From the NCBI RefSeq assembly GCF_005116655.2, contig NZ_CP050698.1, positions 1,008,001 to 1,072,000 of the forward strand: a stretch of DNA of 64,000 nt. Direction: 5' to 3'. Below the pieces are notes generated by a model, which saw only the letters and a list, made by a program, of their open reading frames with translations, searched no databases and was not told where the DNA came from. Positions 11,430 through 19,874 of the stretch are shown here, in pieces. The translations under genes and the position numbers were made by a program. The stretch's first letter is position 1, and every line of letters begins with the position of its first letter. The DNA is from Desulfosediminicola flagellatus (GTDB taxonomy: Bacteria; Desulfobacterota; Desulfobulbia; Desulfobulbales; Desulfocapsaceae).

Positions 11430-12446
11430 ATGAATCAATTATTAACAGTAACCTCATCAGAATCCGCTCAGCATAATCATGTTGAGATGGATAGGGTTAT
11501 GTTTGAGCTCGATCACCTCAAACGACAATCCCGAAGATTGGACCTGATGAATCAGCTGCATGGAAGAATGGCGGGAATCTTAAGTATTACCGGTATGATT
11601 GAGGCATATTCAGTATGGATGATGCCTATGATCGAGCATGAGCTGATTGGTTACAACAACAATACAAAGCAAAAACAGCATCTGTTCTGCTCGGGTCATG
11701 GACCAGGCAGAAGGAAAGCTATAGCATTTGCTGAAGCAATTATTGATAACAACGAAATGTGTAATGGCTCAATGGTCTGTAGTGAAGATGGACACCATGC
11801 ACATAAATGGATTTTTGAAACAGTTGATGATGCAGGTATTCTGCTCATTTTAAAACAAGGCAGGGAACTTAATGATGACGAACTCGAAATCATAAATGCT
11901 TCCCTTGAAGTTTTAGCCGACTGTCTCCAGCGCGGCCTGCAGTATGAAGATCTGTTCGAACGTGCGAGTAACGATGCGTTAACCGGCCTGCATAACCGAC
12001 GAGTATTTGAAGAGCGTATTTTCGGAATCATTGATAGTTCTGTGCGTTATAATAAACCGGTTACTATGGTTGCTATGGATCTCGACAGGTTCAAGCAGAT
12101 TAACGATAAACTCGGCCATCTTGCAGGTGATGAAGCGCTCAAGTCTGTAGCCAAAGTATTTAAAAAAGCTGTCCGCTCCTCAGACCTTCTGGTTCGAATG
12201 GGTGGTGATGAGTTCTTAGCTATCCTTGATAACACTGATAAAGAGAAAGCGAGACATCTTGCAGAAAGACTGTGTGCCGGAGTCGAAGCTCTTGATATCC
12301 GTGCCTGTAAAGACGTCAAACTTGGAGTGAGCATCGGCATTGCAGAGCTTCAGGAAGGTGAAAAGCTCTGTGACTGGATGGATCGTGCCGATGATATCCT
12401 TTACCACGCTAAGGCTCAGGGCCGTTCAAGAGTGGCAGTCAAATAA
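11430..12446 (+). CDS. Cytoplasmic diguanylate cyclase (GGDEF)
   Basis: The 338-aa protein makes c-di-GMP from GTP. The C-terminal GGDEF domain (about 175-338) is complete: NDALTGLHNRRVFEERI, MDLDRFKQINDKLGHLAGD, and active-site GGDEF at 258-262. An intact inhibitory site RSSD (249-252) lies five residues before it, so product feedback is expected. The N-terminal 170 residues start with a helix likely to form a coiled coil and then look like a GAF-type alpha/beta sensor, with no membrane segment. The gene is monocistronic with a strong terminator. Confidence 0.93.
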   Translation: MNQLLTVTSSESAQHNHVEMDRVMFELDHLKRQSRRLDLMNQLHGRMAGILSITGMIEAYSVWMMPMIEHELIGYNNNTKQKQHLFCSGHGPGRRKAIAFAEAIIDNNEMCNGSMVCSEDGHHAHKWIFETVDDAGILLILKQGRELNDDELEIINASLEVLADCLQRGLQYEDLFERASNDALTGLHNRRVFEERIFGIIDSSVRYNKPVTMVAMDLDRFKQINDKLGHLAGDEALKSVAKVFKKAVRSSDLLVRMGGDEFLAILDNTDKEKARHLAERLCAGVEALDIRACKDVKLGVSIGIAELQEGEKLCDWMDRADDILYHAKAQGRSRVAVK

Positions 12447-12467
12447 CTGGTAGCAGCAAAAAGGTAC

Positions 12468-12502
12468 AAAAAAGGCCGATTCCATAAGGAATCGGCCTTT
12501 TT
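12468..12502 (+). terminator. Intrinsic terminator after the GGDEF gene
   Basis: GGCCGATTCC and GGAATCGGCC form a perfect stem with an ATAA loop, flanked by A- and T-runs. It can work in both directions and also serves the convergent gene at 12562. Confidence 0.92.
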
Positions 12503-12561
12503 GCATTTCTTGCCTGAGCAATTCTAACGTATCAATAATCTCGGTAGCTTTCTGTTGAAAA

Positions 12562-12960
12562 CTAGTTGCGTACAACGTCGATTTTGATAGGAATAACATG
12601 GAGTGAGCTTCCACGTTGCTCTGTATAGCCGAGAGACCATTCAGGGCAGTTGTATTCATCCCCGAGCAGCTCGTCAATTTCTTTGACCAGGCCGTTTATA
12701 TTGATAATCGGGTGGCGTGAGAAGACAGTCGGCAGTCCCTGAGTCAGGTTACAGGCGAGGCAGTGTCCTGGGCGCTCGGTCAGCAGCAGTTCCATGACGA
12801 GTTTACCCTGTTCCATTCCTCTGAAGCCAAGCGCGATATCGAAGGCTCCTTCACTTGCGTCTCCAAAGAGTGCATCAAAAAATTCGTCAGCACGATCTTT
12901 GGGAAAGAGTTTCAGCAGGGTGTCAGTCGTGAAAATTGATGCGAAATTGTCTGTTGTCAT
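12562..12960 (-). CDS. Conserved hypothetical protein (about 132 aa)
   Basis: I do not recognise a named family. The protein begins TTDNFASIFTTDTLLKLFPKDRADEFFDALFGD and contains PGHCLACNLTQGLPTVFSRHPIININGLVKEI and a C-terminal beta strand HVIPIKIDVV. It is soluble with no signal peptide. The CLAC cysteine pair is the only obvious special feature. The frame is open to 13053, but the extra N-terminus looks like read-through; ATGs at 12981 and 12960 are both possible and neither has a clear ribosome binding site. Confidence 0.65.
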   Translation of the reverse strand: MTTDNFASIFTTDTLLKLFPKDRADEFFDALFGDASEGAFDIALGFRGMEQGKLVMELLLTERPGHCLACNLTQGLPTVFSRHPIININGLVKEIDELLGDEYNCPEWSLGYTEQRGSSLHVIPIKIDVVRN

Positions 12961-13102
12961 AATATTGTCCGATAGTTTCATGTAGAGGAGGGGAAACAGA
13001 TATTTCTTTGATCCTGAAAACATCTGGCACGCTAATATAACTCTACCGCTCATTTTGTCAACCAGCGTTGCCAGTGCAATATCACTGTGTTAAAGTGCCG
13101 CC

Positions 13103-15289
13103 ATGGAAAATGAATTTTTACCAGGGCACGGCCATACTCCTGGCGTCAGTGCTAAACTGGACGAACTTAACGAATCACAATACGCTGCTGTAACCACAAC
13201 TGACGGGCCTGTACTGGTCATTGCCGGTGCGGGCAGCGGTAAAACCCGAACACTTGTCTATCGTGTGGCCCATCTTATGGAAAAAGGTGTGGCACCCGAG
13301 TCGATCCTTCTGCTCACATTTACCAGAAAGGCAAGTCAGGAGATGTTATGGCGAGCCGGTCATCTGCTTAATGAATCGTGTAGCAGAGTAGTTGGCGGAA
13401 CCTTTCATGGTCTCGCTAACCTTCTTTTAAGACGATACGGATCGAAAATCGGTTTTGGCTCAAGCTTTACCATTATAGACAGGGCAGATGCTGAAGGAAT
13501 TGTCAATCTGCTCAAATCTTCACTTGGCCTGACCGGTAAATCCAAACAGTTTCCGTCAAAAAGGGCAATCATTAACATGATTAGCGGCTCGGTTAATAAG
13601 TCGCTTAATCTTGAAGATCTTGTTTATGAGCAGTATGCCCATTTGAGTGACCATATAGAAGATATAGTTAAGCTCCGTGAGCATTATCAGAACTTTAAAT
13701 ATGATCATGGTTTAATGGACTATGATGATCTTCTGGTAAACTGGAAGCGGCTGCTCGAGGAGTCTACCGAGGTGCGTGAAACGATATCGAACCGCTTTTC
13801 GCACATTATGGTAGATGAGTATCAGGATACGAATCTTATCCAGGCCGATATTGTTCGCCTGGCCGCCTACACCCATAATAATGTTATGGTGGTTGGCGAT
13901 GACTCACAGTCTATCTATTCTTTTCGTGGCGCTGATTTCTATAATATCATGCGCTTCCCGAAGGTGTTTCCTGAGTGTCGCATTGTAAAACTTGAAGAAA
14001 ACTATCGTTCAAGCCAGCCGATTTTATCGCTTACCAACGACATTATACGAAACGCCACCGAGAAATATACCAAAACGCTCTTCACCAGAATTGAGGGTAA
14101 TGAAAAGCCTAAGATTTATGGTGCTCGTGATGAGCGGGGCGAGGCTTCGTTTGTTGTACGAAAAATTAATGAGTTGCTACGCGAAGGTACGCCGATTGAA
14201 GAAATTGCCGTACTCTTCCGTTCGGGCTTCCATTCATACAGGCTTGAAATGGAGCTCAACACCGCAGGCATCGACTTTGATAAGCGCGGTGGCTTAAAAC
14301 TCACAGAATCGGCACATATGAAAGATGTGCTCGCATTCTTACGACTACTCGTCAATCAGCAGGATAATCTGAGCTGGAACCGTATTCTTCTGCAATTAGA
14401 CAAAGTAGGACCGAAAACAGCCCAGAAGATTACGAACGCAATCGCTGTTGCTGATGATTCGTTTGAGGCGCTGAGTCGATATCCCGGCGGTAAAACCTGG
14501 AAGCATGGATTAGATAACCTCAACCAGCTCTTTAGAGATCTGCGAGCAGCAGACCAGCGGCCATCAGCGTTGTATGAGATAGTCATGCAGTATTATCAGC
14601 CGATATTTGAACAGCTGTACGCTGATGACTATCCCAAAAGGCAGAAAGACCTCGATCAGCTTAAATCGATCATGGTCGATAAAGATGACCTGCAGTCGTT
14701 TATTGATGATACAGCCCTTGATCCGCCTGATACCCCGTCAACCGCAGATAGCGGTGGTGAGAAGATGATTCTCTCAACAATTCATTCCTCCAAAGGGCTT
14801 GAATTTGATGCGGTCTTTATGATTGGCCTCTCAGAAGGACGTTTTCCACACGGATCTGCAGGGATGGGCGAACAGTGGGAGGAGGAGCGCAGACTATTAT
14901 ATGTTGCCGCAACCCGCGCCAGAAAACATCTGTACCTGACCTACCCGCGAGAATTAATGACACCGGATCGTCAGTTCAGAAGAGTAGGGATTTCACCATT
15001 TCTGGCAGAGATCAACCCAGGGCTTTATGAGCGTATCGAAAGCACACATGGGCATACATATAGCCAATCGCAACCGCGCTATGAAGCACCGTCTATCCCA
15101 AAGGCACCAAAGAAACGCGAGAAAAAGCTGACATTGAATGATCTTCCGGTAGGAACGAAGGTGCAGCATCCGTTTTTCGGTATGGGCACGGTGAAAAGAA
15201 CCTCTGCTCCAAGCTCGTTGGATGTGCTTTTTGACAGGCATGGGGTTAAGACGTTACACCTTGATTATGCCAAACTGAAACTAATGTAA
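13103..15289 (+). CDS. pcrA: ATP-dependent 3'-5' DNA helicase, UvrD/PcrA/Rep family
   Basis: This superfamily 1A helicase (728 aa) unwinds DNA in repair and replication restart. The motifs are present in order: Q-motif LNESQYAAV, Walker A AGAGSGKTRTL, motif Ia TFTRKASQEM, Walker B VDEYQDTN, motif III GDDSQSIYSFRGA, motif IV ENYRSSQPIL, motif V STIHSSKGLEFDAVF and motif VI LLYVAATRARKHLY. The C-terminus has a Tudor-like segment (VGTKVQHPFFGMGTVKR) as in PcrA/UvrD, used there for RNA polymerase contact. Assignment to UvrD, PcrA or Rep is not resolved. Confidence 0.93.
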   Translation: MENEFLPGHGHTPGVSAKLDELNESQYAAVTTTDGPVLVIAGAGSGKTRTLVYRVAHLMEKGVAPESILLLTFTRKASQEMLWRAGHLLNESCSRVVGGTFHGLANLLLRRYGSKIGFGSSFTIIDRADAEGIVNLLKSSLGLTGKSKQFPSKRAIINMISGSVNKSLNLEDLVYEQYAHLSDHIEDIVKLREHYQNFKYDHGLMDYDDLLVNWKRLLEESTEVRETISNRFSHIMVDEYQDTNLIQADIVRLAAYTHNNVMVVGDDSQSIYSFRGADFYNIMRFPKVFPECRIVKLEENYRSSQPILSLTNDIIRNATEKYTKTLFTRIEGNEKPKIYGARDERGEASFVVRKINELLREGTPIEEIAVLFRSGFHSYRLEMELNTAGIDFDKRGGLKLTESAHMKDVLAFLRLLVNQQDNLSWNRILLQLDKVGPKTAQKITNAIAVADDSFEALSRYPGGKTWKHGLDNLNQLFRDLRAADQRPSALYEIVMQYYQPIFEQLYADDYPKRQKDLDQLKSIMVDKDDLQSFIDDTALDPPDTPSTADSGGEKMILSTIHSSKGLEFDAVFMIGLSEGRFPHGSAGMGEQWEEERRLLYVAATRARKHLYLTYPRELMTPDRQFRRVGISPFLAEINPGLYERIESTHGHTYSQSQPRYEAPSIPKAPKKREKKLTLNDLPVGTKVQHPFFGMGTVKRTSAPSSLDVLFDRHGVKTLHLDYAKLKLM

Positions 15290-15320
15290 ACATCCTCCAG
15301 CACGCCATCTGCGCACGATC

Positions 15321-15359
15321 TGGCTGGCGCGCATAGGAGAAACTATAGCGCGCCAGCCA
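15321..15359. terminator. 12-bp perfect stem downstream of the helicase gene
   Basis: TGGCTGGCGCGC (15321-15332) pairs with GCGCGCCAGCCA (15348-15359) across a 15-nt loop. There is no T-run, and the right arm overlaps the first copy of a tandem repeat. Confidence 0.5.
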
Positions 15360-15640
15360 GCTTGTGCACATCTGACGCACTGGAAAATGTTTACTAATCC
15401 TTGGTCGTGGGGAATACTTCGCTCTTTATTTTTTGTCTGTAACTGTAGCCTGCAGCAATCTGCTTGCACGCCTATGGTGCACTGGCAAACATTTACTGGT
15501 CTAGCCTGTTGGGATTTATTGTCTTTTTAGCTATTTGTTTGTAACTATAGCCTGCCAAGCTGCTTGTACACATATGGGGCACTGGCAGCTATTTACTGGT
15601 TCAGCGCGTTGGGAATATTTTGCTTTTTAACTATTTATTT
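15341..15640. repeat. Three degenerate tandem copies of a ~100-bp unit
   Basis: Copies start at 15341, 15441 and 15543 with AACTATAGC, AACTGTAGCC and AACTATAGCC. Each then has GCTTGTACACAT-like, GCACTGGCA, TTTACTGGT and GTTGGGA blocks at matching positions and ends with a T-rich ATTTGTTT-like tract. Copies 2 and 3 are closest. They fill most of the gap between the helicase gene and folC, and have no long open frame. Confidence 0.8.
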
Positions 15641-15687
15641 AAACGAATAATCGTCAGATCACTTTACTAAGAATTCACTCAATATAT

Positions 15688-17037
15688 ATGACTCTCAGCT
15701 ATCAGGAAGCAATAACATATCTCGACAATCTTCAGCTGCATAAGATCAAACTCGGGCTTGGGGCAATGCGCTCTTTTCTGGCCGATATCGGTCAGCCGGA
15801 GCAGCGTTTAAAGATTGTTCATGTGGCAGGCACCAACGGCAAAGGTTCGGTGAGTGCTTCGCTTTTGCATGTGCTGCAAAAAGCTGGTTACACGGTTGGG
15901 TTGTACACTTCGCCGCATCTTAGTTGTGTGCGTGAGCGTTTTCGTATCAACGACACGTTTATCAGCGAAGAAGATTTTGCACGTCTCTCACAGCACATAA
16001 TCGATGTGCTTGGTGAGAATACGATAACCTATTTCGAGTTTACAACAGCTCTTGCTTTTCTCTGGTTTGAGGAGTCCGGTCTTGATCTGGTTATACTCGA
16101 AACAGGTCTGGGTGGAAGGCTGGATGCAACGAATGTAACTGAGCCGCTCGTCTCGGTAATTACCAGTATCAGCATGGACCACGAAGCATATCTGGGAAAT
16201 ACACTCAGAGAAGTTGCTGGAGAGAAAGCTGGGATAATAAAACCCGGAATTCCTGTGGTAGCTGCAAACGGCCACGAGGATGTTGTTGCTGTATTGAAAG
16301 AGACTGTAAAAGAACAAAACGCACCACTGTATTTGCTGGGAGAAGATTTCAGCTATTCCGGCGAAAGTAATGACGACTGGAGTTGGAATGGTGGAACGGT
16401 ATCTCCGGATACACTGATCTCAGGCCTGAAGTGTTCGATGCGTGGTGCGTATCAGCGAGAGAATGCATCACTGGTTATTGCTGTTTTGCAGCTTTTGAAC
16501 AACAAGGGATTTACTATAACTGAAGACAATCTGCGTTCAGGATTAGCGTCAGTAATCTGGCCGGGCCGTCTTGAATATATAGTGCTTGAAAAAGCGTCAC
16601 GAAAACAGATTGCAGCAAAGGATAGAGGCGAAAGTGTATGTGTTCGCTATTTACTCGATGGTGCCCATAATCCTGCTGGCTTAAAGAATCTCTCGATGAC
16701 GCTGGCGGATGAATATTCGTATAAAAAACTGATCGTAGTCTGGGGGGCGATGATAGATAAAGATATCGCAGCTGGGTTATCCAGCATGTTACCTCTGGCT
16801 GATACGCTCATCCTCACAACGCCGATTGGTGAACGCTCCGCAGAGCCGGAACAACTGGCAGCATTTCTCCCTGAAGAATTACAAACAGAAGTGGTACTGG
16901 TAAGGGATGTGGCAGAGGCTCTTCGGCAAGCCGAACAAAAAGCCACCGAAGATGATATAATAGTCGTAGCGGGGTCATTATATCTCGTTGGCGCAGTACG
17001 CAAAATCTTGGTTGGTGAGTTGGTAGAGCAGGAGTAG
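15688..17037 (+). CDS. folC: Bifunctional folylpolyglutamate synthase / dihydrofolate synthase
   Basis: FolC adds glutamate to dihydropteroate and to reduced folates. The 449-aa Mur-ligase family protein has the P-loop HVAGTNGKGSVSASL (about 45-59), the central ETGLGGRLDATN motif typical of FolC, SISMDHEAYLG, and the C-terminal DGAHNPAGL domain. The length is normal. It is followed 7 nt later by an HNH gene. No strong ribosome binding site precedes the ATG. Confidence 0.95.
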   Translation: MTLSYQEAITYLDNLQLHKIKLGLGAMRSFLADIGQPEQRLKIVHVAGTNGKGSVSASLLHVLQKAGYTVGLYTSPHLSCVRERFRINDTFISEEDFARLSQHIIDVLGENTITYFEFTTALAFLWFEESGLDLVILETGLGGRLDATNVTEPLVSVITSISMDHEAYLGNTLREVAGEKAGIIKPGIPVVAANGHEDVVAVLKETVKEQNAPLYLLGEDFSYSGESNDDWSWNGGTVSPDTLISGLKCSMRGAYQRENASLVIAVLQLLNNKGFTITEDNLRSGLASVIWPGRLEYIVLEKASRKQIAAKDRGESVCVRYLLDGAHNPAGLKNLSMTLADEYSYKKLIVVWGAMIDKDIAAGLSSMLPLADTLILTTPIGERSAEPEQLAAFLPEELQTEVVLVRDVAEALRQAEQKATEDDIIVVAGSLYLVGAVRKILVGELVEQE

Positions 17038-17044
17038 AAGCAGA

Positions 17045-17350
17045 ATGGAGTATTTTAGTATCGACGGAATGGATGAAGATCAGATGCGAACAGAACGTGC
17101 AAACGCACGTGATCTTCGCAAAAGCCGCTGGTGGCAACAGAAAACAGCACCGGGCCTCTGTTACTATTGCGGTAAGAAATTCAAATTCAAACAGTTAACA
17201 ATGGATCATCTGGTGCCCCTTGCCAGAGGTGGACGATCCACAAAAGACAACCTCGTCCCATCATGCAAGAAGTGTAATACCAAAAAGCAGTCAATGATGC
17301 CGCTTGAATGGGAAGAGCATATAGAAAAGATTAAAAAGAATCAGGTATAA
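17045..17350 (+). CDS. Small HNH endonuclease family protein
   Basis: The 101-aa protein carries a zinc-type HNH core: CYYCGKKF at 39-46, TMDHLVPLARGG with the catalytic His, then DNLVPSCKKCNTKKQ with the second CxxC pair. It has no other domain. It starts 7 nt after folC, so it is probably co-transcribed. Free-standing HNH proteins of this size are common; the substrate is unknown. Confidence 0.88.
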   Translation: MEYFSIDGMDEDQMRTERANARDLRKSRWWQQKTAPGLCYYCGKKFKFKQLTMDHLVPLARGGRSTKDNLVPSCKKCNTKKQSMMPLEWEEHIEKIKKNQV

Positions 17351-17475
17351 GACGAGAGGGCTGTTTATTCCGAGACCCGAACGAAAATGATACTGTCATT
17401 ATTTGATTTTTCTTGCGGTACAACGCTTTTGTGGTAAATTAGTCACCTCTCAAAACACCACCTATCATACCCCAC

Positions 17476-17552
17476 GGGCGGGTAGCTCAGCTGGATAGAG
17501 TGTCGGCCTCCGAAGCCGAAGGTCGCGGGTTCGAATCCCGCCTCGCCCACCA
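17476..17552 (+). tRNA. tRNA-Arg (anticodon CCG)
   Basis: A 77-nt cloverleaf: acceptor GGGCGGG pairs with CTCGCCC (one G-T pair), the D-arm has GCTCAGCTGGATAGAG, anticodon stem TCGGC/GCCGA encloses loop CTCCGAA with anticodon CCG, T-arm GCGGG-TTCGAAT-CCCGC, and an encoded CCA end. It marks the left edge of the accessory stretch. Confidence 0.97.
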
Positions 17553-17559
17553 TATATGA

Positions 17560-17595
17560 CAGCCACTTAGCTAATTTAGCTGAGTGGCTGCTTTT
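17560..17595 (+). terminator. Terminator of tRNA-Arg
   Basis: CAGCCACT (17560-17567) pairs with AGTGGCTG (17583-17590), with inner TAGCT/AGCT pairing, followed by CTTTTG. It begins 8 nt after the tRNA. Confidence 0.85.
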
Positions 17596-17654
17596 GTTTG
17601 TGTAAGGAGATTCGAGTAATATATAATAGCAATACTCGAAGCAACCTCGTCTTT

Positions 17655-17790
17655 TACCTCTTTCAAATTCAATGGCCAGCTCGCCGGTATGCAATCGCCT
17701 GTGGCAATTCGGACATACACAGATAATGTTGTTGGGTGCGTCTAAGCCATCCTCCTGCAGCAGTCCAATCGGCTTTTCGAATCTTTTCAC
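17655..17790 (-). pseudogene. Remnant of an HNH endonuclease C-terminus
   Basis: On the minus strand this stretch reads GLDAPNNIICVCPNCHRRLHTGELAIEF, the C-terminal half of an HNH nuclease (a D..N.I.LCPNCH..LH signature), without the N-terminal part. The frame then runs into the antisense of the tRNA terminator and tRNA. It is best read as a broken gene left by an element that integrated beside tRNA-Arg. Confidence 0.6.
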
Positions 17791-17795
17791 CGCAT

Positions 17796-18304
17796 AGCTG
17801 CAATCTGCACATCAAACAAATTAATTCAAAATTCCAAACATTGTTTCTGCGTGAAGCTACCCATTGCTATGGGATAATTGATTTTTATCATATTCCAGCC
17901 AGTTCAACCTTGCACCACTAGATCCACATGGATAATATGCAGTAATAACGTTTTCTTATTGTAATGCTTTGTCGGATACGAATTGTCAGCCATGAAATTT
18001 GTTAGCTATCGGTATGCGCCGAGCATGGCTAGAACTCTGGTGAAAGCTTCTATTTTAAATAGTGGAAACGAGCTTGCGACAAATTGGACATACAAGATGT
18101 TAATCTCTATGATGTCCACGCCACAGTTCTGCAATCACCTTAGGGGCATTTTCATCTGAACAGTTGAAGCAGGACGCAATTTACCAGACCAATAAAGCTT
18201 TCAGAAGAGAATTTAGAGTTAGTGCTAACGATGTTCGTTCAATCAATCAAAAGGCTTCTCAAGAGGTCATGCCGACAAAAACACACAAGGTGTGTTATTT
18301 ATTC
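17796..18304. other. Non-coding stretch at the left side of the accessory region
   Basis: About 510 bp with no credible gene. It contains no copy of the tRNA 3' end that would serve as an attachment site. It leads into the promoter and palindrome at 18305-18359. Confidence 0.45.
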
Positions 18305-18359
18305 TTGACATGAGCGCCATGGAACACATAGACTGTCCTTTGTCCGCGGACAAAGGACA
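18305..18359 (+). promoter_or_regulatory. Promoter with a perfect 26-bp palindrome at the start site
   Basis: TTGACA (18305-18310) and TAGACT (18329-18334), 18 bp apart, form a plausible sigma-70-type promoter. A perfect palindrome occupies 18334-18359 with left arm TGTCCTTTGTCCG followed by its exact complement, so it would cover the transcription start. It ends 4 nt before the ribosome binding site of the HTH gene. This is the usual layout of an autorepressed toxin-antitoxin-like operon. Confidence 0.75.
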
Positions 18360-18376
18360 TCTTAAGGAGGGTGGAA

Positions 18377-19174
18377 ATGGAAAGTCAAGATATTTTTATT
18401 TTACTGAAAATCGCTAGTCTAGAAGAGCAAGAGGATGAAAATAAAAAGGATTTCTCAAAAACATTATTAAGACACAAGACACATGTAGAAGAAGAAAGCG
18501 ACATAGAAATATTTGCAAGAATAGGCAATGATGAAATAAGCAAAGATGCCGGTTCTTCTTCGACAAATCATGAATGGGATGAGCTAGATTTTCAGCCAAA
18601 TGGATTAATCAAGAAAGAGGACAGTTGGCAGGGTTGGCTCCCAGACGATGCTGACTATGCCAATCAAGAAATATTTAGTGAATTCACTAAATCAACTAAA
18701 TTCGCCAGCAAATACTCTGTCCGTGGCCTTTCTGCTGCTCTTGGAATTAGCAAAACCGCAGTAAACAACTCTTTAAAACGTAGCCTAAGTGTTGGTTTGG
18801 TATATTTAGACCGTAAAACTAAATATCCTAAAGTTAATAGAGCAATTATTTATAATTTTATTATTCATGCAATCAAATACGTATTCCCTGCTGAACTCTC
18901 TAGCATGACGAGAGGTATTCCAACATCATTTTCCTCCCCAGCACTGAACCAAATTGTTGTAACTGCAGGGGAGTTTATATATGTTTGGCCTGATCCAAGG
19001 GGGAAGAAGATGGGACAATCCGTCACCCCACTTTTTCCAACAGTACCTTTTGCTGTCAGAAAAGATAAAAGTCTTTATGAGTACTTATCACTTGTCGATG
19101 CAATACGTATAGGAAATGCACGAGAAGTAAAATTAGCAAAAGAGCAACTTCATTTGAAATTATTATTATCATGA
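18377..19174 (+). CDS. Winged-HTH regulator / putative antitoxin of a nucleotidyltransferase operon
   Basis: First gene of a three-gene operon (265 aa). ATG 18377 is chosen over GTG 18371 because AAGGAGG ends 6 nt before the ATG. Residues 113-147 form a helix-turn-helix (YSVRGLSAALGISKTAVNNSLKRSLSVGLVYLD). The C-terminal part contains VNRAIIYNFIIHAIKYVFPAE, RGIPTSF and VWPDPRGKKMGQSVTPL. From memory, these segments match a conserved but poorly studied family of MarR-annotated regulators paired with nucleotidyltransferases. In that family the N-terminal helix (here DIFILLKIASLEEQ) normally leads straight into the HTH; here an acidic segment of about 85 residues lies between. The gene overlaps the next by 4 nt and probably binds the palindrome just upstream. 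Confidence 0.8.
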   Translation: MESQDIFILLKIASLEEQEDENKKDFSKTLLRHKTHVEEESDIEIFARIGNDEISKDAGSSSTNHEWDELDFQPNGLIKKEDSWQGWLPDDADYANQEIFSEFTKSTKFASKYSVRGLSAALGISKTAVNNSLKRSLSVGLVYLDRKTKYPKVNRAIIYNFIIHAIKYVFPAELSSMTRGIPTSFSSPALNQIVVTAGEFIYVWPDPRGKKMGQSVTPLFPTVPFAVRKDKSLYEYLSLVDAIRIGNAREVKLAKEQLHLKLLLS

Positions 19175-19866
19175 CAGCCATATCCGAAAAATTATCGTCC
19201 ATGATCGAGAAAGTCGCTAAGGCACTTGGCCCGGATTTGTTAAACGAAGTTGCCTTTGTCGGTGGCTGCACCACAGGTTTTTTAATTACAGATGAATTAG
19301 TTAAGGAAGAGGTGAGGTATACTCATGATGTTGATCTTATCGTTGACGTCATGGGTTATGCTGCTTGGAATGAATTGTGTGATAAATTGAGGAGCTATGG
19401 GTTTAGGGAGTCGATGGAAAACGGACCCATTTGTAGAATGATACTTGGTGAACTCCAGGTTGATTTTATGCCAGTTGATCCCAACTTGCTTGGTTTTAGT
19501 AATAAATGGTATAGCAAAGCCCTTGCAACATCAGAACAATACAAACTTAAAGGTGACATTTATATTAACCTTTTAACACCGCCTTTATTTGTGGCTACAA
19601 AGCTAGAAGCATATCTTGGAAGGGGTAACAATGACCCTATTGAAAGCCAAGATATAGAGGATATAATAAATCTTTTTGATGGAAGGGATGAACTAGTTTC
19701 TGAAATCATGAAGTCTGATGATGAAATTAAGGCTTACATATCAGTAAAGCTAGGCATGTTACTTAAAGATCCATTATTTCAAGTTCTTATTGATTCACAA
19801 ACAAGAAATTCACCTGGCAGGTCTGAGGTTCTCTACGAACGCTTAGAAGCAGTCTGCGAGCAATAG
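19171..19866 (+). CDS. Nucleotidyltransferase, putative toxin (AbiEii-like fold)
   Basis: Second gene of the operon (231 aa). It has the polymerase-beta-type nucleotidyltransferase signature: VAFVGGCTTGFLI (about 28-40) for the GG/GS helix, THDVDLIVDV (about 51-60) with the metal-binding DxD, and a third carboxylate in LQVDFMPVD. PPLFVATKLEAYLGRG and SQDIEDIINLFDGRDEL match the second half of AbiEii-type and DUF6036-type proteins. AbiEii proteins are type IV toxins that modify RNA; whether this one does is unknown. It starts within the HTH stop codon (ATGA overlap), so the two are translationally coupled. All three carboxylates are present, so it should be active. Confidence 0.82.
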   Translation: MTAISEKLSSMIEKVAKALGPDLLNEVAFVGGCTTGFLITDELVKEEVRYTHDVDLIVDVMGYAAWNELCDKLRSYGFRESMENGPICRMILGELQVDFMPVDPNLLGFSNKWYSKALATSEQYKLKGDIYINLLTPPLFVATKLEAYLGRGNNDPIESQDIEDIINLFDGRDELVSEIMKSDDEIKAYISVKLGMLLKDPLFQVLIDSQTRNSPGRSEVLYERLEAVCEQ

Positions 19867-19874
19867 GAAGACAA

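Noticed and set aside
17443-17790. Minus-strand open frame of 115 aa across the tRNA
   Set aside because: Its C-terminal part (GFEPATFGFGG) is the antisense of tRNA-Arg, a well-known false protein. Only the HNH-like portion at 17655-17790 is kept as a remnant.
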